A stretch of DNA of 7,509 nucleotides from an uncultured Collinsella sp. Lineage in GTDB: Bacteria; Actinomycetota; Coriobacteriia; Coriobacteriales; Coriobacteriaceae. The notes beneath the pieces are model-generated. The model ran no database searches. It worked only from the letters and a program-made list of their open reading frames with translations, and had not been told where the DNA came from. Positions 1 through 6,948 of the stretch are shown here, piece after piece (position 1 is the stretch's first letter; each line of letters opens with the position of its first letter). The stretch spans positions 1 through 7,509 of the forward strand of contig UQIN01000039.1 in NCBI GenBank assembly GCA_900541035.1, in the 5' to 3' direction. The translations under genes were made by a program, and so were the position numbers.

Positions 1-79
1 GGTAGCCGTAGGACTCCTCGCCGGAGACGGCCGCGAGCACGCAGGCCTCCAGGAAGCCGCGCTTCATCTGTGCCTCCAT
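1..79 (-). CDS. PadR-family transcriptional regulator, N-terminal fragment cut by the window edge
   Basis: The reverse strand reads 26 codons from ATG at 79-77: Met-Glu-Ala-Gln-Met-Lys-Arg-Gly, then a helix rich in Leu/Ala/Val, then Glu-Ser-Tyr-Gly-Tyr. The pattern 'K-R-G-x-L-E-x-C-V-L-x-x-(6-7)-S-Y-G-Y' is the start of the PadR winged-helix DNA-binding domain, so the rest of the gene lies left of position 1. The start at 79 is supported by a perfect AGGAGG Shine-Dalgarno at 93-88, seven bases upstream. Another in-frame ATG at 67 is only four codons later and lacks such a site. PadR proteins are dimeric repressors, often of their own gene and of adjacent transporter or membrane-protein genes. 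The effector and targets cannot be told from this fragment. The gene has its own promoter and faces away from the LuxR gene. Confidence 0.85.
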   Translation of the reverse strand, partial: MEAQMKRGFLEACVLAAVSGEESYGY

Positions 80-99
80 CCGCACACCTCCTCTCGTCA

Positions 100-123
100 T
101 ATACTATGCTATACACACTATAC
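100..123. promoter_or_regulatory. TATAC direct repeats, candidate PadR operator
   Basis: TATAC occurs three times, at 100-104, 110-114 and 119-123, stepping by 10 and 9 bases, so all copies face roughly the same side of the helix. The last copy overlaps the -10 box and the middle one lies at the predicted transcription start. A repressor bound here would block the PadR promoter, which fits the common autorepression of this family. The assignment to PadR is inference from position. Confidence 0.45.
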
Positions 124-145
124 GATGCAAGGTATTAGACGTCAA
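117..145 (-). promoter_or_regulatory. Promoter of the PadR-family gene
   Basis: On the minus strand TTGACG (145-140) is followed after exactly 17 bases by TATAGT (122-117). This gives 5/6 matches to each sigma70-type hexamer at optimal spacing. The predicted transcript starts near position 110, giving a leader of about 30 bases that includes the AGGAGG ribosome site. Confidence 0.75.
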
Positions 146-263
146 CTCTCATCGCGAAGATTCTCCGGCCCCTGCGCGCTGCGAACGTGATGTTGCGGGG
201 CGGTTGGCATTATGCATGAAACGTCAAGTAACGCTCTTTTGACCCACTTCCACTCGGCCCCAT

Positions 264-593
264 ATGCCTTGTACAACGCCCCCCTTCGACCTCGGGTTCA
301 AGAGAGCCGCTAGGCTGGACGTGCCGGACGGTAAGGTCCTGGACGCCATGGTGGACTTCTCCGATACCATGCGGGTCATGGGTCTACGCCGATGGAGGCC
401 CACGCACGCGGCAGGGCTCGCCCGTCACCGCTGGTCGCCGGACGATCCCCACGTCCCGCTCGCCAACGCGCAGGCGACAGCAGCAGTCCAGCGCTGGCTG
501 GAGACGCCGGAATGCCCAGAAGGTCCGTTTCCCATCGCTGCGACAGAGCTTTTTGCAGGGGTGGCAATTTTTCCGAATATCGAGGTCAGCTAG
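264..593 (+). pseudogene. Unrecognised open frame of 109 codons, possible gene remnant
   Basis: I do not recognise this protein. From about 283 to 516 the codons in this frame have a strongly GC-biased third position (I estimate above 80 percent) and a low-GC second position, as in real genes of GC-rich actinobacteria. After about 517 the bias disappears. The ATG at 264 has no Shine-Dalgarno site (the preceding bases are ACTCGGCCCC), and an in-frame stop lies at 240-242. The predicted peptide has no signal sequence, membrane helix or familiar motif, and is rich in Arg, Pro and Trp. The best explanation is a fragment of a decayed gene whose 3' part was replaced by the non-coding block that follows. 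A real small protein, or a chance open frame in GC-rich DNA, is also possible. Confidence 0.25.
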
Positions 594-610
594 GCTTCGG
601 TAGCCACCTT
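558..610. other. Nested inverted repeats, possible structured RNA or protein-binding element
   Basis: GGTGGC at 560-565 pairs perfectly with GCCACC at 603-608, extended outward by two G-U pairs. Inside it CCGAA at 573-577 pairs perfectly with TTCGG at 596-600. The two stems are separated by 7 bases (A/T only) on the left and 2 on the right, leaving an 18-base terminal loop. There is no T-run after the stem on either strand, so it does not look like a simple terminator. It lies just upstream of the proposed LuxR-gene promoter. Its role is unknown. Confidence 0.3.
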
Positions 611-624
611 GGGAGCATCGCCAA

Positions 625-654
625 TAGACTCTTCCTTTATACGTTCGGCATAAT
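625..654 (+). promoter_or_regulatory. Candidate promoter of the LuxR-type gene
   Basis: TAGACT (625-630, 4/6 match to TTGACA) and CATAAT (649-654, 5/6 match to TATAAT) are separated by 18 bases. Transcription would start near 661 and give a leader of about 75 bases before the ATG at 736. The -35 box is weak, which would suit a promoter needing an activator. The rest of 124-735 shows no better candidate close to the gene. Confidence 0.35.
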
Positions 655-735
655 CGTAGGCGATACCCACAAATTCCGGTCCCGAGCAACAGGAGTACAA
701 TTGCTGCATTGTTGCCACCTGATGGGAGATGGAAG

Positions 736-1740
736 ATGGACTGCGATGGCTACCCATGCGTTCCCATGCCGTTGATGTGCACCGCCTTTGTGCCAGGACA
801 GATTGACGCTGCGGTTGCAGGCATTTCCGACCCCGATTCGCGCGCCATTGCCACGGCAGAAGCGCTGTACTTTCGCGGACAGGCCACCCTCGCCGCCGAG
901 ACAGCACGCCCCTATCTTGACGCCACCGACCCCGCACTGCGCTATTCCGCATGCTTTATCTGCGGATATGCCAGTCTGTCGCTCAACCGTATCGCCGATG
1001 CCCGCCGTTGCCTTGCGGGCATCCTCGATACGCCAACTGACGAGGAATCGCCTGCCGTCCACGCCACGCATATCCTGTTTGCCTCCGCCGCGAGCGTCCT
1101 GTTGCACTTGCCTTCCCCGTATTCTGCCGAAGAGTTTTATCCACTAGCGGCGCATCTGCCCGAAGGTCTGCGCCTGTTCGCCAGCTACGTGATGGCGCAC
1201 GCCTTGTATCTGCGCGGCGAATACGGCCGCAGCCTGGGCATGGCGGAAAACGCCCTGATCATGAAACAGGGAAGCTATCCCATCTCGGAACTGTTCTTGC
1301 ACCTGGCAGCTTCCATGGCATGCATGAGCCTCAAGGACATCGACGCCGCAAAGGCACACTTCGGAGCCGCTTGGAACATTGCGCGCCCCGACGGCCTTAT
1401 CGAGCTCATTGGTGAGCACCACGGCCTTTTGCAGGGGCTCATCGAGGCATGCCTAAAATCGCAATACCCAGACGATTTCGCACGTATCATCGAGATTACG
1501 TATCGATTCAGCTACGGCTGGCGGCGCATCCACAACCCCGATTCAGGCGAGGACGTGGCCGACGATTTAACGACCACGGAGTTCACCATGGCCATGCTCG
1601 CCTGCCGCGGATGGACCAACGCCGAAATCGCACGCCACATGGATGTATCGCCGGGCACCGTTAAAAACCGCCTATCCGGCGTATACGCAAAGCTTGGCAT
1701 CGGCACGCGCGCCGAGCTGGTCGCTCATATGTTGCGTTAG
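736..1740 (+). CDS. LuxR-type transcriptional regulator with helical-repeat N-terminal domain
   Basis: This 334-residue protein ends in a LuxR/GerE-type helix-turn-helix at residues 278-334. It contains the family pattern Thr-x-x-Glu near the start (279-282), Trp-Thr-Asn-Ala-Glu-Ile-Ala (293-299), Val-Ser-Pro-Gly-Thr-Val-Lys (304-310) and Tyr-Ala-Lys-Leu-Gly-Ile (317-322). Residues about 35-240 are Ala/Leu-rich amphipathic helices in pairs, such as 38-62 and 67-97 or 142-175 and 183-215. They resemble tetratricopeptide repeats, which bind proteins or peptides. No autoinducer domain, receiver domain or Walker ATPase is seen, so it is neither a quorum sensor nor a classic MalT. The start was placed at ATG 736 because GGGAG lies 7 bases upstream. 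An in-frame TTG at 709 has no ribosome site. The gene precedes the large surface-protein gene on the same strand by 157 bases and is the obvious candidate for its regulator. The signal sensed is unknown. Confidence 0.85.
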   Translation: MDCDGYPCVPMPLMCTAFVPGQIDAAVAGISDPDSRAIATAEALYFRGQATLAAETARPYLDATDPALRYSACFICGYASLSLNRIADARRCLAGILDTPTDEESPAVHATHILFASAASVLLHLPSPYSAEEFYPLAAHLPEGLRLFASYVMAHALYLRGEYGRSLGMAENALIMKQGSYPISELFLHLAASMACMSLKDIDAAKAHFGAAWNIARPDGLIELIGEHHGLLQGLIEACLKSQYPDDFARIIEITYRFSYGWRRIHNPDSGEDVADDLTTTEFTMAMLACRGWTNAEIARHMDVSPGTVKNRLSGVYAKLGIGTRAELVAHMLR

Positions 1741-1897
1741 CGACCGGGCTGCCAAGCGCATCGAACGCGTTCCGGGGACCTGGCGCTTTCGCGCGCTCAA
1801 ATTGGACATTTTGGCCATCGAACGGCACTACCGTGACAGGATGCCTTCTCGCAAAATGAGAGTATTTCCACCGATATTTGCGGGATGGGAGCCCAAG
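1741..1897 (+). promoter_or_regulatory. Leader region between the LuxR gene and the surface-protein gene, with repeats
   Basis: The gap holds a perfect 10-bp palindrome, GAACGCGTTC, at 1763-1772, and a 9-bp direct repeat, CATCGAACG, at 1759-1767 and 1816-1824. The first copy overlaps the palindrome. Either could be a binding site for the LuxR-type regulator, but this is inference. I see no convincing -35/-10 pair (TTGGAC at 1802-1807 lacks a partner) and no terminator. The large gene may therefore be read through from the LuxR gene or need an activator. Its ribosome site is GGGAG at 1887-1891. Confidence 0.35.
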
Positions 1898-4800
1898 ATG
1901 CTTGATCGCCGTTCGTTACTTGTCGCCGGAGCGTCCTCGCTGGCAAGCATTATGTTGCCGCGCGTACCGGGAAGCGCAAACGCCTTCATATTGCCGTTCG
2001 CGCCCACCGAAGCCTATGCCGACGAAAAAGACCCTTTCAGGGTGCTCGTCCTCTCGCGCACCATGTTCGGTGTGGTCGTGGTCGACGTCGCCAACAAGAA
2101 TACGCCCATCACGGGTGCCCAGGTCACGCTCACATCGCGCTATGCCGCAGGCAAGCAGCTCACCGCCACGACCGATGACGAAGGCACGGCCATCTTTGAG
2201 GTCGCCCCTCTTTCGGAAGGCTACGTGGACGAGGCAACGCTTCTCGACGCATACGACTTTAACGGCGGTATCTCCATTAGTATGGTGGGCTACCGTGATG
2301 TCGAGATTCCCCTTGCGCGTATCCAGGGCGGCACCGCCATTACCGCTCCCACGCGTCCACTCTCCGATGGTCAGCCGTACTTTCGCCAGCTCACGTTTGA
2401 CGAATGGGACATCCAGTACGCCGACGCCACGTTTATGGCACTGCCGAAGGACGACACGGCAAACGACCAGCCCGACACGCACGCTTTTACCGTGCAGGCG
2501 CATCTGCCACAGGGTGGACAGGCAACGTTGCACATCAACAAGGTAATGCCCGTCACGGGTAGCTCGCCCGAAACCGTCACGCAGATTGGCCAAGTCAAGG
2601 CCAGCGCATCGGGCGCAGATAATCTGGCGACGTTCACACTCGAAGACAAGTTTCTCGACGCGGCATCGGGCCTTCTGGAAGAAGGGTGCAAATTGCGCTT
2701 TGTCCTCGACTATCAGGGCAAAACCTACACGCTCTCCTCCCCCATGACCGTTGTCACCGCGCCGGCGGCAAAGGCGGAATCCGGATCGACCACTATCGTC
2801 CCCACCACCATGGACCAAGAGATCACTCCGTTTGATTTCCCCGCGGCATTTCCCGGCATTGGCGGCAACAAGTTCACCTGCTGGATGCCCGCGTTCCCCA
2901 TTTTGTTCGATTTCTCGTTTGCTGGATACGTGCTGTTTGGCGGAGGATACAAACCAGCCAGCTATATGAACGATTCGGGAAATCCGGATCCGGAGTACTG
3001 GAAGAAGTCACCGCGCGAGTCGGGTGCCAAGCAGGCAAACCGCTACCTCGACGAAATGGAGGGGAAGTGGAATCAATATAAGAGCATGAGTGCCGGTTCG
3101 GGCACCGATCCAAGAAACACCAAGCTCCTTCGCCACCATTGCACGCTGCTATTCACGATGGATATCGCCACACAGCTGTACGGCTCGCTCGCCTACGACT
3201 GGGTGGGCAAAACCTGGGGCGACAACAACGATCCCGCATTCGGCAATATTAAGGCCCTCTTCCAGGTAAAAACCGACCTCAACTGGACCGAGCAGTTTAC
3301 CCTAGGACCGGTGCCGTTTTTCCTAAACGTCAACCCCTGGGTGCTGGCGAAGCTGGCGCTCGCCGTGGGTGCCCACACGCACGGCAGCGGCGCGGCGTTT
3401 TTTAAAAACATTTCGCTCGACTATTCAAACACCTCGGGCTCGTTCACCATCCAGATCGGGCTTGCCGTCACCTTTGGCGCTGGCGTTGCAGGCGTCGCTT
3501 CGTCTGCCGTGCGCGGCGCCGCATCCCTCACGCTGTTCATTGGGTACGAGAAGGCAGATGGACACCAGCTTCCGCGACTGCGCGTAGGTGCAGACGTCGA
3601 TGTCGATGTGATACTCCAGTTCGTAATGTTCAAGTGGACCACCAAGGCTTGGTCGGGGTCGTGGCCCACACTCCTCGATTCGTGGAATATGTCGGTGAAC
3701 AATGGCAACCAGTATGTGCTCCAGCGCTCTGAGCTCGCATTGGATGGAGATACGCCTTACACGTTGGATGCCCGCTTCGGCACGCCCGGCAACATCGAGG
3801 CGGGCGGCGTGCCGCAATTTATCGCATCGGCCACCATCGTCACCAACGCCGAGCTGCTCGCACGCGCCGAGGTTAAGGCCACTGCCGTAAACGTCGCGCC
3901 TGTCGTGCGCGATTGGGATCAAGCGGTCACGCGCATTGAGCTCGAGGCAGATGCAGAAAGCGACGACACGGGACAGATCGAGCATTTCGTCCATGCACTG
4001 ATAGGGAACGGCGAAAACGCCGCGTCGATGTACGAGTACACCTATATCGGGCAGGCGGCGAACGCCGTTGCGTACCCCAACACCAATTCTGCTGGTGTAT
4101 CGGAGGACGAGCGTGGCGGCATCAAGCCCTCGAGCGACAACGTGCTGTTTACTGGCGTGCTCAGCGAAGCCCACATGAAGCTGGCAATGATTGCCGGCGT
4201 AGAATGCCTGTTCCGTATCGCCTCGGTGCGCTACGGCGACAATGGCCGCTCGCGCCTGGTGGTGCACACAAAGGCAAACGGCACGTGGTCCGCTCCCAGG
4301 CCCGTGGACTTTCCCCTTGGGTTTGGCGAGAACGACGTGGAGCGCGACGGAATATACGATTACGACTTCGACGTGGTGGAATATACGGACGGAAGAGGAA
4401 ACCAGGACGCCTACGTGTTGCTGGTCTCGGGCGAGCGCCGCGACGGCGACAACACCCTTTTCGATGCGGCGAGCACATCCGGCATACTGTCCGTTGTGCG
4501 CCTGCGCATAAGCAACGGCGGAGTTCGCGTGGTGTCGCATACGTCATGGCGCAGCATTTCGCGCGGCCGCCTGCAAGAGGATGGCTACCATTGCCTGCAG
4601 TGCCCGCGCATCACGGTGGGCAAGACGCTGGTCGACGGACGTCTGTCGGGTGCCTACCTCCACCGCCGCGGAACCACCGCAGAAAAGGCGCTCGGCATCG
4701 AGGCCGAGGTTGCGCTGGAGTGCTTTACCCTGTGGTCGGACGTTTCGGGCGACAGCCTGACGTTCCGCCAAGTTCTCCGCTTTCCACAAGCACCGTCGAG

Positions 4801-6265
4801 TATCGAGCTGGGCGAGCCCGAAAATATCAACGGCAAAATGGTGGTGCCCGTTGCGTACGAGACTGCAGACGGTTGCGGCTGCGCATCGTACGCCGTGATC
4901 GGCCAGTCCATTGCGGGCTGGGGCGTTATGCCACCAGACGCCACGGTACCCCGTGCGGTGCCGTGGCCACAACATTCGGGCTTTTTGGCAACCGTCAACG
5001 AACAGCTGCAGCATATTACTTGGACGCGAAGCGCATCGGCATTTGCAACGCAGCCCGTGGGCGCCGCAGGCTGTGGCCCGGCATCGTTTAGCGTAAGCAA
5101 CAACGGCAGGTGCGTGCTCTATGTAGAGAACACCGATGGCAAGGTGGGACAAACCTACGACGAAGAAGGCAACCCGGTGGCGGTAATGGGCAAGCACTTC
5201 CGCATCTTCGCCAGCACCTTGGCAGGCGATCTGTTCACGGAGCCGTTTGTGATGTGCGAGCTGGACCATCCCGTCGATCAGATAACGACATTTTTGACGT
5301 CGGGAGGCATGCTCTCCGCGCTCGCCACGCACATTGTGAGCGCGGAGAAGAGCGAGGCAGAGCTGCACGACATCGAAGTGCCCTTGGTGGCGTGTGCCAC
5401 TCCGACGGGCGCCGTTGCTACCTCGGGCGCGGTGGTGCCCGGAGCAGCAGGCGAATCCTTCATGGTCACGGTGCGAAACGACGGCAACACCTTACTGACC
5501 GCCGGCACGATCGATCTGTACCGAGAGGGCTCCAGCCAGCCGTTCTCCAGCGCATCCATCGGATTCGGAGTGAACGCACGCATGGCTTCGATCTACAATC
5601 CAGAGCTTGCCGAGGACGCTTCGGCCAACGATACGGCACACGTGAAGTACGCGCTCGAGACGCTGGGCGCACGTTTTGCAACGCACCCGCTGGTAGCCGA
5701 CAACGGCAACGCCGTGCTGGCACCGGGTTGCACGGCACAGTTCCGTATGAGCTTCGCCATCCCCGAGAGTTGGAGCGACGAAGTGGGCAAACGCGTAACG
5801 CTATATGCGAAGGCGCGCAATCTGGTGGCGCTCGATCCCGTAACGCTCGAGGAAATTCGACCGGGCGCAAACTCAGCGCTGGGTGCCGTACTGCACGAGC
5901 TTCATGTGCCCGACGCGGCATGCGAACGCTCAGAAGTTCAGGTCGGCGTATGCGACAGCGCGGACGCCACAGGGCTTCACGACGCCCCGATGACGGCGGA
6001 CGGCGATGGTGGCTCAAGTGGCGGCGGTACTGACGGGGGCGGCGGCTCCGGCGGAAGCAGCTCCGGCAGTGGCAAGGACCACGGCAATAACAAGCGCTCC
6101 GGAAAAGCGGGCGCGCTTGCGGGCACGGGCGATGCCAACGCTCCCCTCACGGCAGCCGCTGCAGCACTCGCCGCGGCAGGCGCCGGCCTCGTCGCCTACA
6201 GTGCCCGCCGCACGGCGCTCGAGATCGACACCGCCAATGAGGCCAATTCGGATAGGCCTCGCTAG
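1898..6265 (+). CDS. Large exported surface protein with LAxTG-type cell-wall sorting signal
   Basis: A 1455-residue exported protein, presumably attached to the cell wall by a sortase. The start is ATG 1898, six bases after GGGAG. Residues 1-41 are a signal peptide with Asp-Arg-Arg-Ser-Leu-Leu, close to the twin-arginine motif, a mild hydrophobic stretch and possible cleavage after Ala-Asn-Ala (29) or Ala-Tyr-Ala (41). Residues 56-145 resemble a transthyretin or carboxypeptidase-regulatory beta domain (Pro-x-x-Gly-Ala-x-Val then Asp-Asp-Glu-Gly). Residues 310-600 are rich in aromatic, Gly and beta-prone stretches and are not recognised. Residues 745-1165 have propeller-like blades (Arg-Leu-Val-Val-His, then Gly-Thr-Trp-Ser-Ala-Pro at 795-800). 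Residues 1173-1335 look like a CARDB or Ig-like domain (Val-Arg-Asn-Asp-Gly-Asn-Thr). A Gly/Ser linker covers 1368-1392 and Leu-Ala-Gly-Thr-Gly starts at 1407. No catalytic motif is seen. Adhesion or ligand binding is a guess. The 16 cysteines are unusual. The LuxR gene upstream may control it. Confidence 0.8.
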   Translation: MLDRRSLLVAGASSLASIMLPRVPGSANAFILPFAPTEAYADEKDPFRVLVLSRTMFGVVVVDVANKNTPITGAQVTLTSRYAAGKQLTATTDDEGTAIFEVAPLSEGYVDEATLLDAYDFNGGISISMVGYRDVEIPLARIQGGTAITAPTRPLSDGQPYFRQLTFDEWDIQYADATFMALPKDDTANDQPDTHAFTVQAHLPQGGQATLHINKVMPVTGSSPETVTQIGQVKASASGADNLATFTLEDKFLDAASGLLEEGCKLRFVLDYQGKTYTLSSPMTVVTAPAAKAESGSTTIVPTTMDQEITPFDFPAAFPGIGGNKFTCWMPAFPILFDFSFAGYVLFGGGYKPASYMNDSGNPDPEYWKKSPRESGAKQANRYLDEMEGKWNQYKSMSAGSGTDPRNTKLLRHHCTLLFTMDIATQLYGSLAYDWVGKTWGDNNDPAFGNIKALFQVKTDLNWTEQFTLGPVPFFLNVNPWVLAKLALAVGAHTHGSGAAFFKNISLDYSNTSGSFTIQIGLAVTFGAGVAGVASSAVRGAASLTLFIGYEKADGHQLPRLRVGADVDVDVILQFVMFKWTTKAWSGSWPTLLDSWNMSVNNGNQYVLQRSELALDGDTPYTLDARFGTPGNIEAGGVPQFIASATIVTNAELLARAEVKATAVNVAPVVRDWDQAVTRIELEADAESDDTGQIEHFVHALIGNGENAASMYEYTYIGQAANAVAYPNTNSAGVSEDERGGIKPSSDNVLFTGVLSEAHMKLAMIAGVECLFRIASVRYGDNGRSRLVVHTKANGTWSAPRPVDFPLGFGENDVERDGIYDYDFDVVEYTDGRGNQDAYVLLVSGERRDGDNTLFDAASTSGILSVVRLRISNGGVRVVSHTSWRSISRGRLQEDGYHCLQCPRITVGKTLVDGRLSGAYLHRRGTTAEKALGIEAEVALECFTLWSDVSGDSLTFRQVLRFPQAPSSIELGEPENINGKMVVPVAYETADGCGCASYAVIGQSIAGWGVMPPDATVPRAVPWPQHSGFLATVNEQLQHITWTRSASAFATQPVGAAGCGPASFSVSNNGRCVLYVENTDGKVGQTYDEEGNPVAVMGKHFRIFASTLAGDLFTEPFVMCELDHPVDQITTFLTSGGMLSALATHIVSAEKSEAELHDIEVPLVACATPTGAVATSGAVVPGAAGESFMVTVRNDGNTLLTAGTIDLYREGSSQPFSSASIGFGVNARMASIYNPELAEDASANDTAHVKYALETLGARFATHPLVADNGNAVLAPGCTAQFRMSFAIPESWSDEVGKRVTLYAKARNLVALDPVTLEEIRPGANSALGAVLHELHVPDAACERSEVQVGVCDSADATGLHDAPMTADGDGGSSGGGTDGGGGSGGSSSGSGKDHGNNKRSGKAGALAGTGDANAPLTAAAAALAAAGAGLVAYSARRTALEIDTANEANSDRPR
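6116..6262 (+). other. C-terminal cell-wall sorting signal (LAGTG, membrane helix, charged tail)
   Basis: This covers residues 1407-1455 of the large surface protein. Leu-Ala-Gly-Thr-Gly-Asp (1407-1412) is followed by an Ala-rich hydrophobic segment at about 1416-1436 and by Arg-Arg at 1437-1438. LPxTG is the common sortase A motif. LAxTG is the variant associated with class E sortases of high-GC actinobacteria, and Asp after the motif is usual in such signals. The tail of 19 residues after the helix is longer than the handful of charged residues usually seen. No sortase gene lies in the window. Confidence 0.7.
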
Positions 6266-6313
6266 CTCCTAGTTACTTTTGTGAGAGGCGCCGACTCGGC
6301 TCATCGAACATCA

Positions 6314-6349
6314 AATGGGCTGGTTCTGAATACCCAGAGCCAGCCCATT
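6314..6349. terminator. Hairpin between convergent genes, probable bidirectional terminator
   Basis: A 15-bp stem pairs 6314-6328 with 6335-6349: AATGGGCTGG against CCAGCCCATT, one T-G wobble, then TCTG against CAGA, around a 6-base loop. It lies 49 bases after the surface-protein stop and 6 bases beyond the stop of the membrane-protein gene on the other strand, where a shared terminator is expected. There is no proper T-run on either side, so termination may be partial or need help. On the minus strand the wobble becomes an A-C mismatch. Confidence 0.7.
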
Positions 6350-6354
6350 ACGCA

Positions 6355-6939
6355 TTAGATGTCATCAGAGGAGTCGAGTTCTGCCTCGAGCTTGGCACGG
6401 CGTCTTTTCGCCGTGAAAAACGTTGCGCACAGGGCAGCAAACGTGGCCGCGAAAATCGTCGCACCGCAGAACACGCCCGTGGCCAGGTTCGCCAACCAAA
6501 AGACGCTTTCGAGCGGTACGATCTGCGCCTCAGCGATACAGCGCATTGCGGCAATAACAAGCGCGAACGCGGCGCCGCTAAGGCCGCTGACAAGCAGGAA
6601 ATATCCAACAGGAAGATGCTCGGTTTGCCCAAAACGATTGGTATCGACATAGCCCTTCCGCGTTTGCAGTCCTGCGCAAATCAGCATCACAAGAACGAGC
6701 CACAAATACATGGCTGCCTCGAACGGCGTTGCAAAGCCATGCGGCATTTCACTGGCGTCGCTGTGAACCCACGCAACCTGTCGAGCTATAAACTGGTAGA
6801 AAAAGATCATCAACATGCCAAACGAAAGCAGCACGAAACCAATCTTGTAGATCTTTGCGCTTTCCGCCTCCAGGCGCTCGTCCTTTGGGCCGGCATATTC
6901 ACGCCACTTTTGCACGAGTTTTAAATCTTCAAATTTCAT
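6355..6939 (-). CDS. Four-helix membrane protein, DUF6773-like
   Basis: This 194-residue protein has four predicted membrane helices at about 33-52, 73-91, 112-133 and 147-175. A charged N-terminal segment contains Lys-Asp-Glu-Arg-Leu-Glu (19-24). The C-terminus is basic then acidic (Lys-Arg-Arg-Arg near 178-181, ending in Asp-Ser-Ser-Asp-Asp). The 'K-D-E-R' stretch before the first helix and the pairing with a small XRE repressor are typical of uncharacterised membrane families such as DUF6773 and DUF2178. The DUF6773 name is tentative. The start ATG at 6939-6937 follows GGAG by six bases, and that GGAG overlaps the TAG stop of the upstream XRE gene. Only 9 bases separate the two genes, so they are co-transcribed and probably translationally coupled. 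The function is unknown. Related operons suggest a membrane stress, immunity or signalling role, which is inference. Confidence 0.8.
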   Translation of the reverse strand: MKFEDLKLVQKWREYAGPKDERLEAESAKIYKIGFVLLSFGMLMIFFYQFIARQVAWVHSDASEMPHGFATPFEAAMYLWLVLVMLICAGLQTRKGYVDTNRFGQTEHLPVGYFLLVSGLSGAAFALVIAAMRCIAEAQIVPLESVFWLANLATGVFCGATIFAATFAALCATFFTAKRRRAKLEAELDSSDDI

Positions 6940-6948
6940 AGCGAACTC

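Noticed and set aside
384..689. Minus-strand frame of 101 codons and overlapping frames between the PadR and LuxR genes
   Set aside because: Composition is Arg- and Cys-rich without motifs, no ribosome sites are seen, and the base periodicity favours the plus-strand frame at 264-593 for the first half and none for the second.
709..735. TTG start at 709 for the LuxR-type protein
   Set aside because: There is no Shine-Dalgarno before it, while ATG 736 has GGGAG seven bases upstream.
1643..1897. Upstream extension of the surface-protein frame, overlapping the LuxR gene
   Set aside because: The added residues are not signal-like and the upstream starts lack ribosome sites. ATG 1898 has GGGAG at correct spacing and begins a clear signal peptide.
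4204..5091. A 295-codon plus-strand frame overlapping the surface-protein gene
   Set aside because: It is out of frame with the real gene and its product is Arg-rich and low in complexity, as expected of a shadow frame.
3425..5368. Long minus-strand open frames inside the surface-protein gene (up to 371 codons)
   Set aside because: They are mirror frames caused by GC-rich third codon positions. They have no ribosome sites or recognisable protein features, and the plus-strand frame is clearly coding throughout.
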